Program-made: the position numbers and the translations under genes
The notes under the pieces: generated by a model
What the model was told of the DNA's origin: nothing
The model's input: the letters and a program-made list of their open reading frames with translations, nothing else
The model's database searches: none
Assembly: GCA_001709035.1 (NCBI GenBank)
Contig: LVKA01000011.1
Span: 372,001 to 436,000, forward strand
Source of the DNA: Candidatus Thiodiazotropha endoloripes
Lineage (GTDB): Bacteria > Pseudomonadota > Gammaproteobacteria > Chromatiales > Chromatiaceae
Reading direction: 5' to 3'
Length of the DNA: 64,000 nucleotides
Shown here: positions 47,793 to 56,019 of the stretch, one piece after another
Position numbering within the stretch: the first letter of the stretch is position 1
Layout of the letters: each line of letters begins with the position of its first letter

Positions 47793-48815
47793 ATGTTAAC
47801 CCAATACGATCATATTCCTGACAGACTGCTCACGCGGGAAGCCGATCAGCTGATCGGTCAATTGCCAGGGCCCAGCTTGATACACCTTCCGGGTCGTAAA
47901 CCTCAGCCGCTGTTCGTTTCTGTGTTGATGCATGGTAATGAGCATGTGGGATGGGAGGCGATTCGCCTGCTTCTGAAGCGTTATCAGGGGGGTAAGGAGC
48001 TGCCCCGTTCCTTGAGTCTGTTTATCGGTAACGTCGCTGCAGCGGCAGAACATAAGCGGCTGTTACCCGGACAGCTCGACTACAACCGGGTCTGGCCAGG
48101 TTGCCAGGCTGCGGAATCCGCAGAGGGACGGATGATGGCCCAGGTGGTCGAGTTGATGCGCGAGCGAAAGCCGTTTGCCAGCGTCGATGTGCATAACAAT
48201 ACCGGTCTGAACCCGCACTACGCCTGCGTCAACAAACTGGACAGTGCGTTTCTCCATCTGGCGCTGCTGTTCTCCCGTACCGTGGTCTATTTCCTCAGGC
48301 CCAAGGGGGTGCAGTCGATGGCGTTTGCTGAACTCTGCCCGTCGGTGACGCTGGAGTGCGGTAAGGTGGGCAGTGCCCATGGGGTGGAGCATGCCCTGGA
48401 GTATCTCGAAGCCTGCCTGCATCTGGCCGACCATCCTCAGCACCCGGTAGCCCATCAGGATATCGATCTGTTCCATACCGTGGCGCAGGTCAAGGTGGCC
48501 GGCAATACCCGATTCGGATTCGCCCCGGGTGAGAGTGAACTGGTGTTTGATCCCGATCTGGATCATATGAACTTTCGCGAGCTGCCCGCCGGGACCCTGT
48601 TCGGTTGGGTCAATGGTCGGGGTATTGAAGCACTGGATGTCAGGGATGAGCAGGGGGCTGAAGTGGCCAGGGACTATTTTCAGATCGATGATGGACAGCT
48701 CTGTCTCAATCGATCGGTTATGCCTTCGATGCTGACCAAGAATCTGGAGGTGATCGAGCAGGATTGCCTCTGTTATCTGATGGAGCGCTATACTGCCCAC
48801 CTGGATGATCAGTGA
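47793..48815 (+). CDS. Succinylglutamate desuccinylase/aspartoacylase family zinc hydrolase
   Basis: A 340-residue M14-like deacylase. The zinc ligands appear as VLMHGNEHVGWEA (HxxE) and SVDVHNNTGLNPHYA, with the catalytic TLECGKVGS Glu later. A C-terminal beta domain follows. I chose ATG 47793; in-frame GTG codons at 47757 and 47784 are alternatives, the first overlapping the ligase gene. The family removes acyl groups from N-acyl amino acids. Its pairing with an amide ligase suggests opposed steps on one metabolite; this is inference. Confidence 0.78.
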   Translation: MLTQYDHIPDRLLTREADQLIGQLPGPSLIHLPGRKPQPLFVSVLMHGNEHVGWEAIRLLLKRYQGGKELPRSLSLFIGNVAAAAEHKRLLPGQLDYNRVWPGCQAAESAEGRMMAQVVELMRERKPFASVDVHNNTGLNPHYACVNKLDSAFLHLALLFSRTVVYFLRPKGVQSMAFAELCPSVTLECGKVGSAHGVEHALEYLEACLHLADHPQHPVAHQDIDLFHTVAQVKVAGNTRFGFAPGESELVFDPDLDHMNFRELPAGTLFGWVNGRGIEALDVRDEQGAEVARDYFQIDDGQLCLNRSVMPSMLTKNLEVIEQDCLCYLMERYTAHLDDQ

Positions 48816-48833
48816 TCGCAGAATTCCCTGGGA

Positions 48834-49589
48834 CTATTTCAGGGAGTACCAAAAACGGCCAAGTAACTCATGCAGCCCATAGGAGATGTTCATCGCCGCA
48901 GCGGCGCTGGGGATGAGCCGTTTGTGCAGTGGTCGCTTGGCACTCTCATGGTATTCAAAATTGGTCGGGGCCGCGATGGCATCGACCCCGTGACGCTGAA
49001 AGGCGTAAGTTGCTCTGGCCATGTGGGCTGCATCGGTGACCAGGATCACGCTCTCTATCTCCAGCCCGTCGAGCAGTCTGGCCACATAGCGGGCATTCTC
49101 CCAGGTGTTTTTACTGCGTTTGTCCAGGTGCTGGACAGAGATGCCGAAATCCCGGTTTAACACCTGTTCGGCAATCACCGCTTCCGCAATCCCAGTTCCA
49201 TCCGGTTTACCGCCACTGGGTATCACCGGCAAGCCGGTTTGGCGTGCGATTCTGGCGGCATATCGCAGTCGGCTCAAGTGGCGCATGCTGGCACTGTCCG
49301 AGGCGTATTCCGGAGCCTCCCGATAGCGTCCGGCACCCAGAACCACGATCGCCGAAGCCTGGCTTTCAGAGAGTTGCTGCCTGTTCAGGTGAGGGTATTG
49401 CTGCAGATGGCTGAACAGCAGTTCAGCGGTAATCGGCAGACTCAACAGAAGCTGCAATAGTAGTGCAAAAACAACCAGTTTCCTGCCAAAGGCCGACCAC
49501 CACAGGAGCAGCCCGAGTAGTCCCAGCAGCAGGGTGCCGGAAGGGGGGAGAATCAGATTTCCAATCAGTTGTGTATCAATGCCATCCAT
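48834..49589 (-). CDS. YdcF/ElyC-like DUF218 envelope protein
   Basis: A 251-residue protein with two N-terminal membrane helices (LILPPSGTLLLGLLGLLLWW and VFALLLQLLLSLPI) and a periplasmic DUF218 domain: SAIVVLGAGRYREAPEY, LPVIPSGGKPDGTG, then NTWENARYVARLL and ILVTDAAHMARATYAFQRHG. E. coli ElyC, of this family, is needed for peptidoglycan and lipid-carrier metabolism at low temperature. It lies downstream of lipA on the same strand, at the tail of the wall cluster, which fits an envelope role. Confidence 0.82.
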   Translation of the reverse strand: MDGIDTQLIGNLILPPSGTLLLGLLGLLLWWSAFGRKLVVFALLLQLLLSLPITAELLFSHLQQYPHLNRQQLSESQASAIVVLGAGRYREAPEYASDSASMRHLSRLRYAARIARQTGLPVIPSGGKPDGTGIAEAVIAEQVLNRDFGISVQHLDKRSKNTWENARYVARLLDGLEIESVILVTDAAHMARATYAFQRHGVDAIAAPTNFEYHESAKRPLHKRLIPSAAAAMNISYGLHELLGRFWYSLK

Positions 49590-49604
49590 TTGCGATCTAC
49601 CGGG

Positions 49605-50591
49605 TCAGTTGCGGAGTTCGGATTCCAGTAATGGATTGGCCTGTAGGTCGGCATGGTATGAGGATCTTACCATCGGCCCGCTGGCAACACTGGTAAATCC
49701 CATCTTCTCAGCCTGTTTGGCCAGATCGTCGAACTCTTCAGGGGTGACGAATCGGTCCACTGGCAGATGGTCATGGCTGGGCTGCAGGTACTGCCCAAGG
49801 GTCAACATTTCGCAATGGTGATCACGCAAGTCCTGCATGACGGCCAGAATCTCCTCCTTGCGTTCACCCAGTCCCAGCATCAGGCCTGATTTGGTCGGCA
49901 CTCCGGGTTGCTGCTGTTTGAATCTTTTGAGCAACTCCAGCGAACCCTGATAGTCAGCACCTGGTCGTGCCTGGCGATAGAGTCTTGGGACAGTTTCAAG
50001 ATTGTGGTTGAAGACATCCGGCGGGAAATCCATGAGGGGCTTCAGCGCCTGCTCAACTCGACCACGGAAATCGGGAACCAGCAGCTCGACGCTGGTTTTT
50101 GGCATCTTCTGTCGGATCGCGGCTACGCATTGGGCAAAGTGGTTGCCGCCACCATCCCGCAGGTCGTCACGATCCACTGAGGTGATCACCACATATTTTA
50201 GTGCCATCGAGGCGATCGCATCAGCCAGATGTTCCGGCTCCTGGGGATCCAGAGGCTGAGGTTTGCCGTGGGCAACATCGCAGAAGGGGCAGCGCCGGGT
50301 GCAGATATCTCCCATGATCATGAAAGTGGCCGTGCCGTGTTGAAAACACTCGCCGAGATTCGGGCAGGCGGCCTCTTCACACACCGAGCTCAAACCCTTG
50401 TCGCGCAAGATGCGCCGGATACGACTGACCTCTTTGCCCAATGGGGCCTTGGCACGGATCCATTTGGGTTTTCTCAAGGGGGTCTGGTCCGATTCCACCT
50501 TCACCGGGATGCGGGAAAGTTTGGACTTGCCCCGCTGATGGCTCTCAGGTCTGGTTCGTGAAGGTGGCAGGAGGTCTTTGTTGCTACTCAT
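49605..50591 (-). CDS. lipA: Lipoyl synthase LipA
   Basis: Radical SAM enzyme that inserts two sulfurs into the octanoyl chain on GcvH and E2 proteins. It has 328 residues. The auxiliary cluster motif reads [12 protein letters not shown] and the radical-SAM motif [10 protein letters not shown]; the sulfur-donor RSSY (VRSSYHAD) is near the C-terminus. It overlaps lipB by 8 bp. Confidence 0.97.
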   Translation of the reverse strand: MSSNKDLLPPSRTRPESHQRGKSKLSRIPVKVESDQTPLRKPKWIRAKAPLGKEVSRIRRILRDKGLSSVCEEAACPNLGECFQHGTATFMIMGDICTRRCPFCDVAHGKPQPLDPQEPEHLADAIASMALKYVVITSVDRDDLRDGGGNHFAQCVAAIRQKMPKTSVELLVPDFRGRVEQALKPLMDFPPDVFNHNLETVPRLYRQARPGADYQGSLELLKRFKQQQPGVPTKSGLMLGLGERKEEILAVMQDLRDHHCEMLTLGQYLQPSHDHLPVDRFVTPEEFDDLAKQAEKMGFTSVASGPMVRSSYHADLQANPLLESELRN

Positions 50592-51237
50592 CTGGTTTGT
50601 CTGCTTGCGGATCTGTGAAGCTGAGAGTGTAGCCTAAACCTTCAGCCAATTGTTGGGCCAATTCCCGGCCCAGACTGGGTAAATCGGATTTTACCCCGAG
50701 CTCAGTGAGTTGTGTGACCGCCAATCCGGGATAGCCACAAGGGTTGATCCGGGTGAATGGCTCCAGATCCATGTCGATATTCAGACTGAGGCCGTGATAG
50801 CTGCAGCCCTTACGAACCCGAAGACCGAGGGAGGCGACCTTGGCGCCGTCGATATAGACCCCAGGGGCATCCTTGCTGGCGTTGGCTTGGATCGCATATT
50901 TTGCCAGCAGCCCGATCACAGCGGACTCCAGGTGGGTTACCAGGCCTCTGACGCCCAAGCGGGCTCTGCGCAGGTCGATCATTGTGTAGGCAATCAGCTG
51001 TCCCGGGCCATGGTAGGTGACCTGGCCGCCCCGGTCGCTGTTGACGATCGGGATGTCGCCTGGATTCAGGATGTGTTCCGGTTTCCCCGCCTGCCCCAGG
51101 GTGAAGACCGCTGGATGCTGTAGCAGCCAAAGCTGGTCAGCTGTGTTGGGGGTGCGCTTGTCGGTGAACGCCTGCATGGCGCGCCAGCTGTCGCCATAGG
51201 GCTGCAGGCCCAGCTCTTTTACCTCCAGTACGGGCAC
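50584..51237 (-). CDS. lipB: Octanoyltransferase LipB
   Basis: Moves octanoyl from acyl-ACP to lipoyl domains, supplying LipA. The 217-residue product has [37 protein letters not shown] with the active-site Lys, and [14 protein letters not shown] with the catalytic Cys. It is 4 bp downstream of the DUF493 gene and overlaps lipA. Confidence 0.96.
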   Translation of the reverse strand: MPVLEVKELGLQPYGDSWRAMQAFTDKRTPNTADQLWLLQHPAVFTLGQAGKPEHILNPGDIPIVNSDRGGQVTYHGPGQLIAYTMIDLRRARLGVRGLVTHLESAVIGLLAKYAIQANASKDAPGVYIDGAKVASLGLRVRKGCSYHGLSLNIDMDLEPFTRINPCGYPGLAVTQLTELGVKSDLPSLGRELAQQLAEGLGYTLSFTDPQADKPDE

Positions 51238-51240
51238 GGT

Positions 51241-51507
51241 TCAGAGCGCCATGACCACTTTTTTATGGGCACTGAGGTCGAGATAGATGGCATCCAGCTG
51301 CGCCTTGCTCTCGGCACGCAGAGTCACGGTAACCGAGATCCACTTACCGCCTTTGCTGCTACGGCTGTTGACGGCGGTTTCGGTGATGCCCGGTGCATGC
51401 CGACTGATCAGTTCAACCACCATCGCCTCGAATCCTGGCTCCGCCTTTCCCATTACCTTGATCGGGAAGTCACAGGGAAACTTAAGCAGTGTCTCTTCTT
51501 CTTCCAC
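51241..51507 (-). CDS. ybeD: YbeD family protein (DUF493)
   Basis: An 88-residue ACT-like small protein: LLKFPCDFPIKVMGKAEPGF then a beta-alpha-beta end (GKWISVTVTLRAESKAQLDA). Conserved between dacA and lipB in gammaproteobacteria. It is proposed to help lipoate formation or to play a regulatory role, but its function is not settled. Confidence 0.92.
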   Translation of the reverse strand: MEEEETLLKFPCDFPIKVMGKAEPGFEAMVVELISRHAPGITETAVNSRSSKGGKWISVTVTLRAESKAQLDAIYLDLSAHKKVVMAL

Positions 51508-51511
51508 AGTC

Positions 51512-52660
51512 TCACTCCAGCCAAAGTAGGGCGCTGTCTTTGATCTGCTGCCATAGATTGCCTTCAGCGATACCCTTCAAAGAGACCAGTGTGGCAGAGC
51601 TGACCGGTTCACCATTCAGCGTCACGCTCACCTTGCCGAGGGGTTGGCCTTCGGCAACCGGGGCCATGATTTTTGGATCGATCTCCAGGCTGGCATCAAG
51701 GTTTTTGTATTGGTGGCGGGGTATGGTCACACTCAGGTCTTCACTCAGTCCCAGCGGGAGCTTCTCTCGCTCTCCTTTCCAGATTCTAACCCGATTGAGG
51801 GTTTCACCCGCGGCATACAGCTGATGGGTTTCAAAGAAACGGAAACCGTAGTTCAACAGGCTCTGGCTCGCCTGGGCTCTGGCCTCTTCGCCTTTGGTGC
51901 CCATCACCACAGAAACCAGACGCATGTTCTCCTTCAGGGCGGAGGCCACCAGACAGTAACCGGCACCTTCGGTGTGGCCGGTTTTCATACCGTCCACACT
52001 GTTGTCGCGCCACAGCAGTTTGTTACGATTGTGTTGTTCTATATCGTTAAAAAGAAAGGATTTCTCTTTGTACCAGGGATAGTATTCCGGGAACTCGCCA
52101 ATCGTCGCAATCGCCACTTTGGCGATATCCGCCGGGGTCGTGTAGTGGTTTTCATGGGGCAGGCCGGTGGAGTTGACGAAGTTGGTGTGGGTCATGCCGA
52201 GACGAGTCGCATGGGTGTTCATCAATTCGGCGAAGGTCCCTTCACTGCCGGCAATGTGCTCGGCCAGGGCGACACAGGCGTCGTTACCCGACTGGATGAT
52301 CATGCCTTTGATCAGATCAAGCAGTTTGACCTTCTTGCCGACCTCGATAAACATCCGGGAGCCGGGAGTCCGCCAGGCCTTCTCACTGACCAGCACCTGG
52401 TCTTCCAGGGTGATGTTGCCCTGCTGCAGCTCACGAAACACGGTGTAGGCCGTCATGATTTTTGTCAGACTGGCGGGTTCCAGGCGTTTGTCCGCATCCC
52501 GTTCAGCGAGTACCTTGCCACTGTGGAAATCGACCAGCAGATAGCCGGTGGCTGAGACCTCCGGAGGTGCCGGTAAGGGTACAGCGGCATTTACGGATAG
52601 GGTGAAGAGCGCCAACAGGCCGCTTGCAATGAGATTGTAGATTCGTTTGGGTTGATACAT
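51512..52660 (-). CDS. dacA: D-alanyl-D-alanine carboxypeptidase (PBP5/6 type)
   Basis: Trims the terminal D-Ala of peptidoglycan stem peptides in the periplasm. The 382-residue protein has a signal peptide (LIASGLLALFTLSVNAA). The active-site triad motifs are SLTKIM (nucleophile Ser), SGNDACVAL (SxN) and KTGHTEGAGYC (KTG). A C-terminal beta domain and amphipathic membrane anchor (NLWQQIKDSALLWLE) complete it. 158 bp separate it from rlpA, so it may also have its own promoter. Confidence 0.95.
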   Translation of the reverse strand: MYQPKRIYNLIASGLLALFTLSVNAAVPLPAPPEVSATGYLLVDFHSGKVLAERDADKRLEPASLTKIMTAYTVFRELQQGNITLEDQVLVSEKAWRTPGSRMFIEVGKKVKLLDLIKGMIIQSGNDACVALAEHIAGSEGTFAELMNTHATRLGMTHTNFVNSTGLPHENHYTTPADIAKVAIATIGEFPEYYPWYKEKSFLFNDIEQHNRNKLLWRDNSVDGMKTGHTEGAGYCLVASALKENMRLVSVVMGTKGEEARAQASQSLLNYGFRFFETHQLYAAGETLNRVRIWKGEREKLPLGLSEDLSVTIPRHQYKNLDASLEIDPKIMAPVAEGQPLGKVSVTLNGEPVSSATLVSLKGIAEGNLWQQIKDSALLWLE

Positions 52661-52818
52661 GGGTATGGATAATTCTGTCGATAATTACAGTCTATTGTAT
52701 TGAACTTGGATTGAGTTGCCTATTGTTGGATCTGTTCAGATGTCAGCTGAGATCAGATCTCGGCAGGTGCCACACAGGAGAGTTTTCCGGCTTTTTTAGG
52801 ATTTGTTAGAGCAAGCGA

Positions 52819-53670
52819 TTAACGAATCACAACATGGGGATTTTCGATACCCAGCTGACTGAGCCTCTGGCTAAGGTGATCCGCCAGCTCGACACTTGCG
52901 ATCGGCCCTACCTGGACCCGGTAGACCCGTTTCGCAACGGCGTTGTCTCCCTGTATGAGTACACTGGTCTTCAATTGTTCCTCCAGCCGTTGTTTCAATC
53001 GCTGTGCATTTTGTGAATCACCGAAGGCCCCGACCTGAAGAAAAAGCTCGGGCAGTCTCTGTGTCTTCAGACGAGCTGGCGTGACCACGACGCTGGTTGG
53101 CGCCGGTTCGGTGGAATCCGCTTGCAGTGCGGTGACCTCCACCAACCCGGTCCCTTCACCGATGATGCCCAGTTTCCAGGCGGCGGTGTAGGAGAGATCG
53201 ATCAGCCGATTGTCATGGAACGGACCCCGATCGTTGACTTTGACCACCACGCTGCGGTTGTTCCTCAGGTTGGTGACCCGCACATAGCTCGGCAGAGGCA
53301 GGCTCTTGTGGGCTGCCGTCATGGCGTACATGTCGTAGGGCTCACCACTGCTGGTGCGCTGGCCGTGAAACTTGCTGCCATACCAGGAGGCTATCCCGCG
53401 GGCGTTGTAGTCCTGGCTGTTTGACAGCGTGTAGTAGCGTTTACCGAATACCACGTAGCTGTTTGGGTTACCGTACTTGCTCTTTGGTTCATCTCTGGGG
53501 GTGGCGTCGGGAATTGCCGCTATGTCGGCTGGTGGCGGATGGTAAGGGCTCACCCCATCGGATTGGCTGGTGCGGCTGCCTGGTGAGCTGCTGCAGCCGG
53601 CCAGGATCACCAAGCCGAGACAAAGCAATATACGGTAGAGTGTGAGAACCGGCTGACTCGGGCTGATCAT
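52819..53670 (-). CDS. rlpA: Septal-ring lytic transglycosylase RlpA
   Basis: A 283-residue lipoprotein with lipobox LVILAGC (Cys about residue 25). It has the double-psi beta-barrel domain (GIASWYGSKFHGQRTSSGE with the catalytic His/Glu region, and VVKVNDRGPFHDNRLIDLS with the Asp), and a C-terminal SPOR domain (LFLQVGAFGDSQNAQRLKQ) that binds denuded glycan at the septum. Part of the mrd-mltB-rlpA-dacA block known from Pseudomonas. Confidence 0.95.
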   Translation of the reverse strand: MISPSQPVLTLYRILLCLGLVILAGCSSSPGSRTSQSDGVSPYHPPPADIAAIPDATPRDEPKSKYGNPNSYVVFGKRYYTLSNSQDYNARGIASWYGSKFHGQRTSSGEPYDMYAMTAAHKSLPLPSYVRVTNLRNNRSVVVKVNDRGPFHDNRLIDLSYTAAWKLGIIGEGTGLVEVTALQADSTEPAPTSVVVTPARLKTQRLPELFLQVGAFGDSQNAQRLKQRLEEQLKTSVLIQGDNAVAKRVYRVQVGPIASVELADHLSQRLSQLGIENPHVVIR

Positions 53671-53676
53671 CGTCGA

Positions 53677-54672
53677 TTACCGGCGGCTGGCCTGTTTCGC
53701 CGCGAGAATCTCCTGGCTCAATTGATAGACGGCCATGGCGTAGAGATTGCTGTGGTTGTAACGGGTGATGACATAGAAGTTATCCAGCCCCAGCCAATAC
53801 TGCTGATGGTTTCCCGCATCCAGCTTGATCAGGCTGGTCTGAGCCTCAGCATCGAGTGGCAGCTGATCCAGGGGTTTCACCCCGGCAGCAATCAGCTCTG
53901 ACACCTTGATGCTCGGTTTCATGCCGGCCTCCACAAACTTCTGCAGATCTCCGCTGCCCTGCACCTGTCTGGTGATCGGCTGATCCTTCTGCCAGCCGTG
54001 AACCTTGAAGTAGTTGGCCACACTGGCAATGATGTCGGCGTTACTGTTCCACAGGTCCCGTTTGTTGTCCGCATTGCCATCCACGGCGTAGCGGCGGTAG
54101 CTGCTGGAGATGAATTGGGGTTTGCCCATGGCGCCAGCATAGGAGCCCAGGGCTGTGTAGGGGTCGACCCGTTCTTCCCGGCTCAACAGTAAGAACTGTT
54201 CCAGCTCCTTGCGGAAGAACTTGGCCCGCTTCGGATAGCCGAACGCCAGCGTGGTGAGTGAGTCGACTACCTTGTATTTGCCGGTATGCCGGCCATACCG
54301 GGTCTCCACTCCGATGATCGCGACAATGATCTCAGGGGGGACACCGTAGGCCTGATAGGCCTGCTCCAGCAGCGCGGCGTTTTCATGCCAGAAGTCAATG
54401 CCGCCGGCAACCCGGTCGGGCTTGAGAAAGATCGGGCGGTACTGATACCAGGCTTTTGACTCTGCCGGTCGAGTGATGGCGGCGATGATATCGTCCCTGA
54501 AGCGGGTCTTCAGCAGCAGTTGATCAACCTCGGCTGCCTGGAAACCGTGCTTGTTTGCCATCTCATCGGCGAAGGCTCTGAACTCCGCCTTCATCTGAGG
54601 TGTGTGGGCGCAGGCCAGGTTTGACAGGCTGATGAGGAGAAAGAGCGTGATTTGTGTCGTTATTCGCTTCAT
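53677..54672 (-). CDS. mltB: Lytic murein transglycosylase B
   Basis: Cleaves glycan strands to 1,6-anhydroMurNAc products. The 331-residue protein has the catalytic Glu in EIIVAIIGVETRYGR, and GAMGKPQFISSSYRRYAVDG and NYFKVHGW are family-typical. The N-terminus (LFLLISLSNLACAH) may be a lipobox (LAC) or a type I site after ACA; I cannot decide. Spacing to rlpA and mrdB is only 6 and 5 bp. Confidence 0.95.
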   Translation of the reverse strand: MKRITTQITLFLLISLSNLACAHTPQMKAEFRAFADEMANKHGFQAAEVDQLLLKTRFRDDIIAAITRPAESKAWYQYRPIFLKPDRVAGGIDFWHENAALLEQAYQAYGVPPEIIVAIIGVETRYGRHTGKYKVVDSLTTLAFGYPKRAKFFRKELEQFLLLSREERVDPYTALGSYAGAMGKPQFISSSYRRYAVDGNADNKRDLWNSNADIIASVANYFKVHGWQKDQPITRQVQGSGDLQKFVEAGMKPSIKVSELIAAGVKPLDQLPLDAEAQTSLIKLDAGNHQQYWLGLDNFYVITRYNHSNLYAMAVYQLSQEILAAKQASRR

Positions 54673-54677
54673 ATTCT

Positions 54678-55808
54678 TTAAGTGGGTAGCAGTTTTTTAT
54701 GGGTCTGTATGGACATCAGGATACCGAAGCTCGCCAGAATGGTCACCAGGGAAGTTCCGCCGTAGCTGATCAAGGGTAAGGGTACACCGACAACGGGCAG
54801 TAAACCGGTAACCATGCCCGCATTCACAAAAAGGTAGACGAAAAAAATCAGGGAGAGTGCACCGGCCAGGATACGGCCAAAGGTATCCTGGGCTTGGGAT
54901 GCGATATAGAGACCGCGCAGAATGATGAACAGGTAGAGCATCAACAGTGCAACCACACCCACCAGGCCGAACTCTTCCGAGATCACGGCGAAGATGAAAT
55001 CGGTATGTCGTTCCGGGAGAAATTCGAGGTGTGACTGGGTGCCGTTGAGCCAGCCTTTGCCGCTGATGCCTCCGGATCCGATGGCGATTTTCGACTGTAT
55101 GATGTGGTAACCGGTGCCTAACGGATCACTCTCGGGATTGAGAAAGGTCAGTACCCGTTGGCGCTGGTAGTCGTGCATCAGATACCAGGTCACCGGCCCC
55201 ATGGCAGCCATCAGGATCCCGCCGACAGCAATCAGGCGCCAGCTTATACCGGCAAGAAAGAGGGCAAAAGCACCGCCTGAGCCGACCAGCAGTGCGGTGC
55301 CCAGGTCAGGTTGCTTGGCGATCAATATCACCGGCAGCACGGTGAACAGGGCAGCAGCGATCAACCTTGAAGGAGAGGGGGGGAGTCGCTGTTCCGCCAG
55401 ATACCAGGCGATCAGCATCGGCAGGGTCAACTTGAACATCTCTGATGGCTGGAAGCGAACGAATCCCAAATCGAGCCACCGTTGGGCCCCTTTGCCCAGT
55501 TCGCCGAACAGAATCACCAGTACCAGAAAGAGGATTCCCAAGCCATACAGCCAGGGAGACCAGCGGCGAAAATTGTCTGGGTGGATCTGTGCCAATACCA
55601 CCATCACCGCAAAACCGAAACCGAGTCGGATCAACTGTTTATGCAGCAGCACCATCTCCTTGTCGCCGGCACTGAAAAGGATCGCCAGACCGATACCGAC
55701 CAGTAACAGCAGTGCGATCATCAGCGGCAGATCGATATGCAGCCAGGCAAGCAGGCCCTGGGCCTTGGCCGGCTGTGACTCGTGAAATGTGATATGGGGT
55801 TTTGCCAC
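54678..55808 (-). CDS. mrdB: Rod-shape peptidoglycan polymerase RodA (MrdB)
   Basis: SEDS-family glycosyltransferase that polymerises lipid II during elongation with PBP2. It has 376 residues, ten membrane helices, and signature stretches QPDLGTALLV, GTQSHLEFLPERHTDFIFAV and PLISYGGTSLV. The start is a GTG that abuts a palindromic element (55810-56019); the element arm supplies the only ribosome-site-like AGGA, 9 bases upstream. In related genomes mrdA and mrdB are nearly contiguous. Confidence 0.94.
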   Translation of the reverse strand: MAKPHITFHESQPAKAQGLLAWLHIDLPLMIALLLLVGIGLAILFSAGDKEMVLLHKQLIRLGFGFAVMVVLAQIHPDNFRRWSPWLYGLGILFLVLVILFGELGKGAQRWLDLGFVRFQPSEMFKLTLPMLIAWYLAEQRLPPSPSRLIAAALFTVLPVILIAKQPDLGTALLVGSGGAFALFLAGISWRLIAVGGILMAAMGPVTWYLMHDYQRQRVLTFLNPESDPLGTGYHIIQSKIAIGSGGISGKGWLNGTQSHLEFLPERHTDFIFAVISEEFGLVGVVALLMLYLFIILRGLYIASQAQDTFGRILAGALSLIFFVYLFVNAGMVTGLLPVVGVPLPLISYGGTSLVTILASFGILMSIQTHKKLLPT

Positions 55809-55809
55809 G

Positions 55810-56019
55810 AGTGTCGTGTCCTATATAAATCGTGCAATTAGAAAGCCACTCAAGCCGCGAGTGCAAGACGCAGCCCGCAGGGAATGGCTGTTCCCTTTCC
55901 AAGGGGTGCAACGCCGCAATCGTGGCTTGTGTGGCTTCCCGCAGGGCGAGGTAAGGGATTTAAACACCAACTTATGGTATGCCTCGTCTAAATGTATGAT
56001 TTGTATAGGACACGACACT
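55810..56019. repeat. MITE-like element inserted between mrdA and mrdB
   Basis: A 210-bp unit with inverted arms of about 33 bp (55810-55842 and 55987-56019; shared core GTGTCGTGTCCTATA and AAATC). A second inverted repeat inside (AAGCCAC...GCGAGTGC around 55845-55866 with GC...GTGGCTT near 55917-55938) makes it fold strongly. The right arm contains the mrdA stop codon (TAG, 56018-56020 on the minus strand) and the left arm ends just before the mrdB start. About three quarters of a 44-base interior block (55873-55916) matches the unit at 15641-15927. No coding capacity. Confidence 0.75.
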
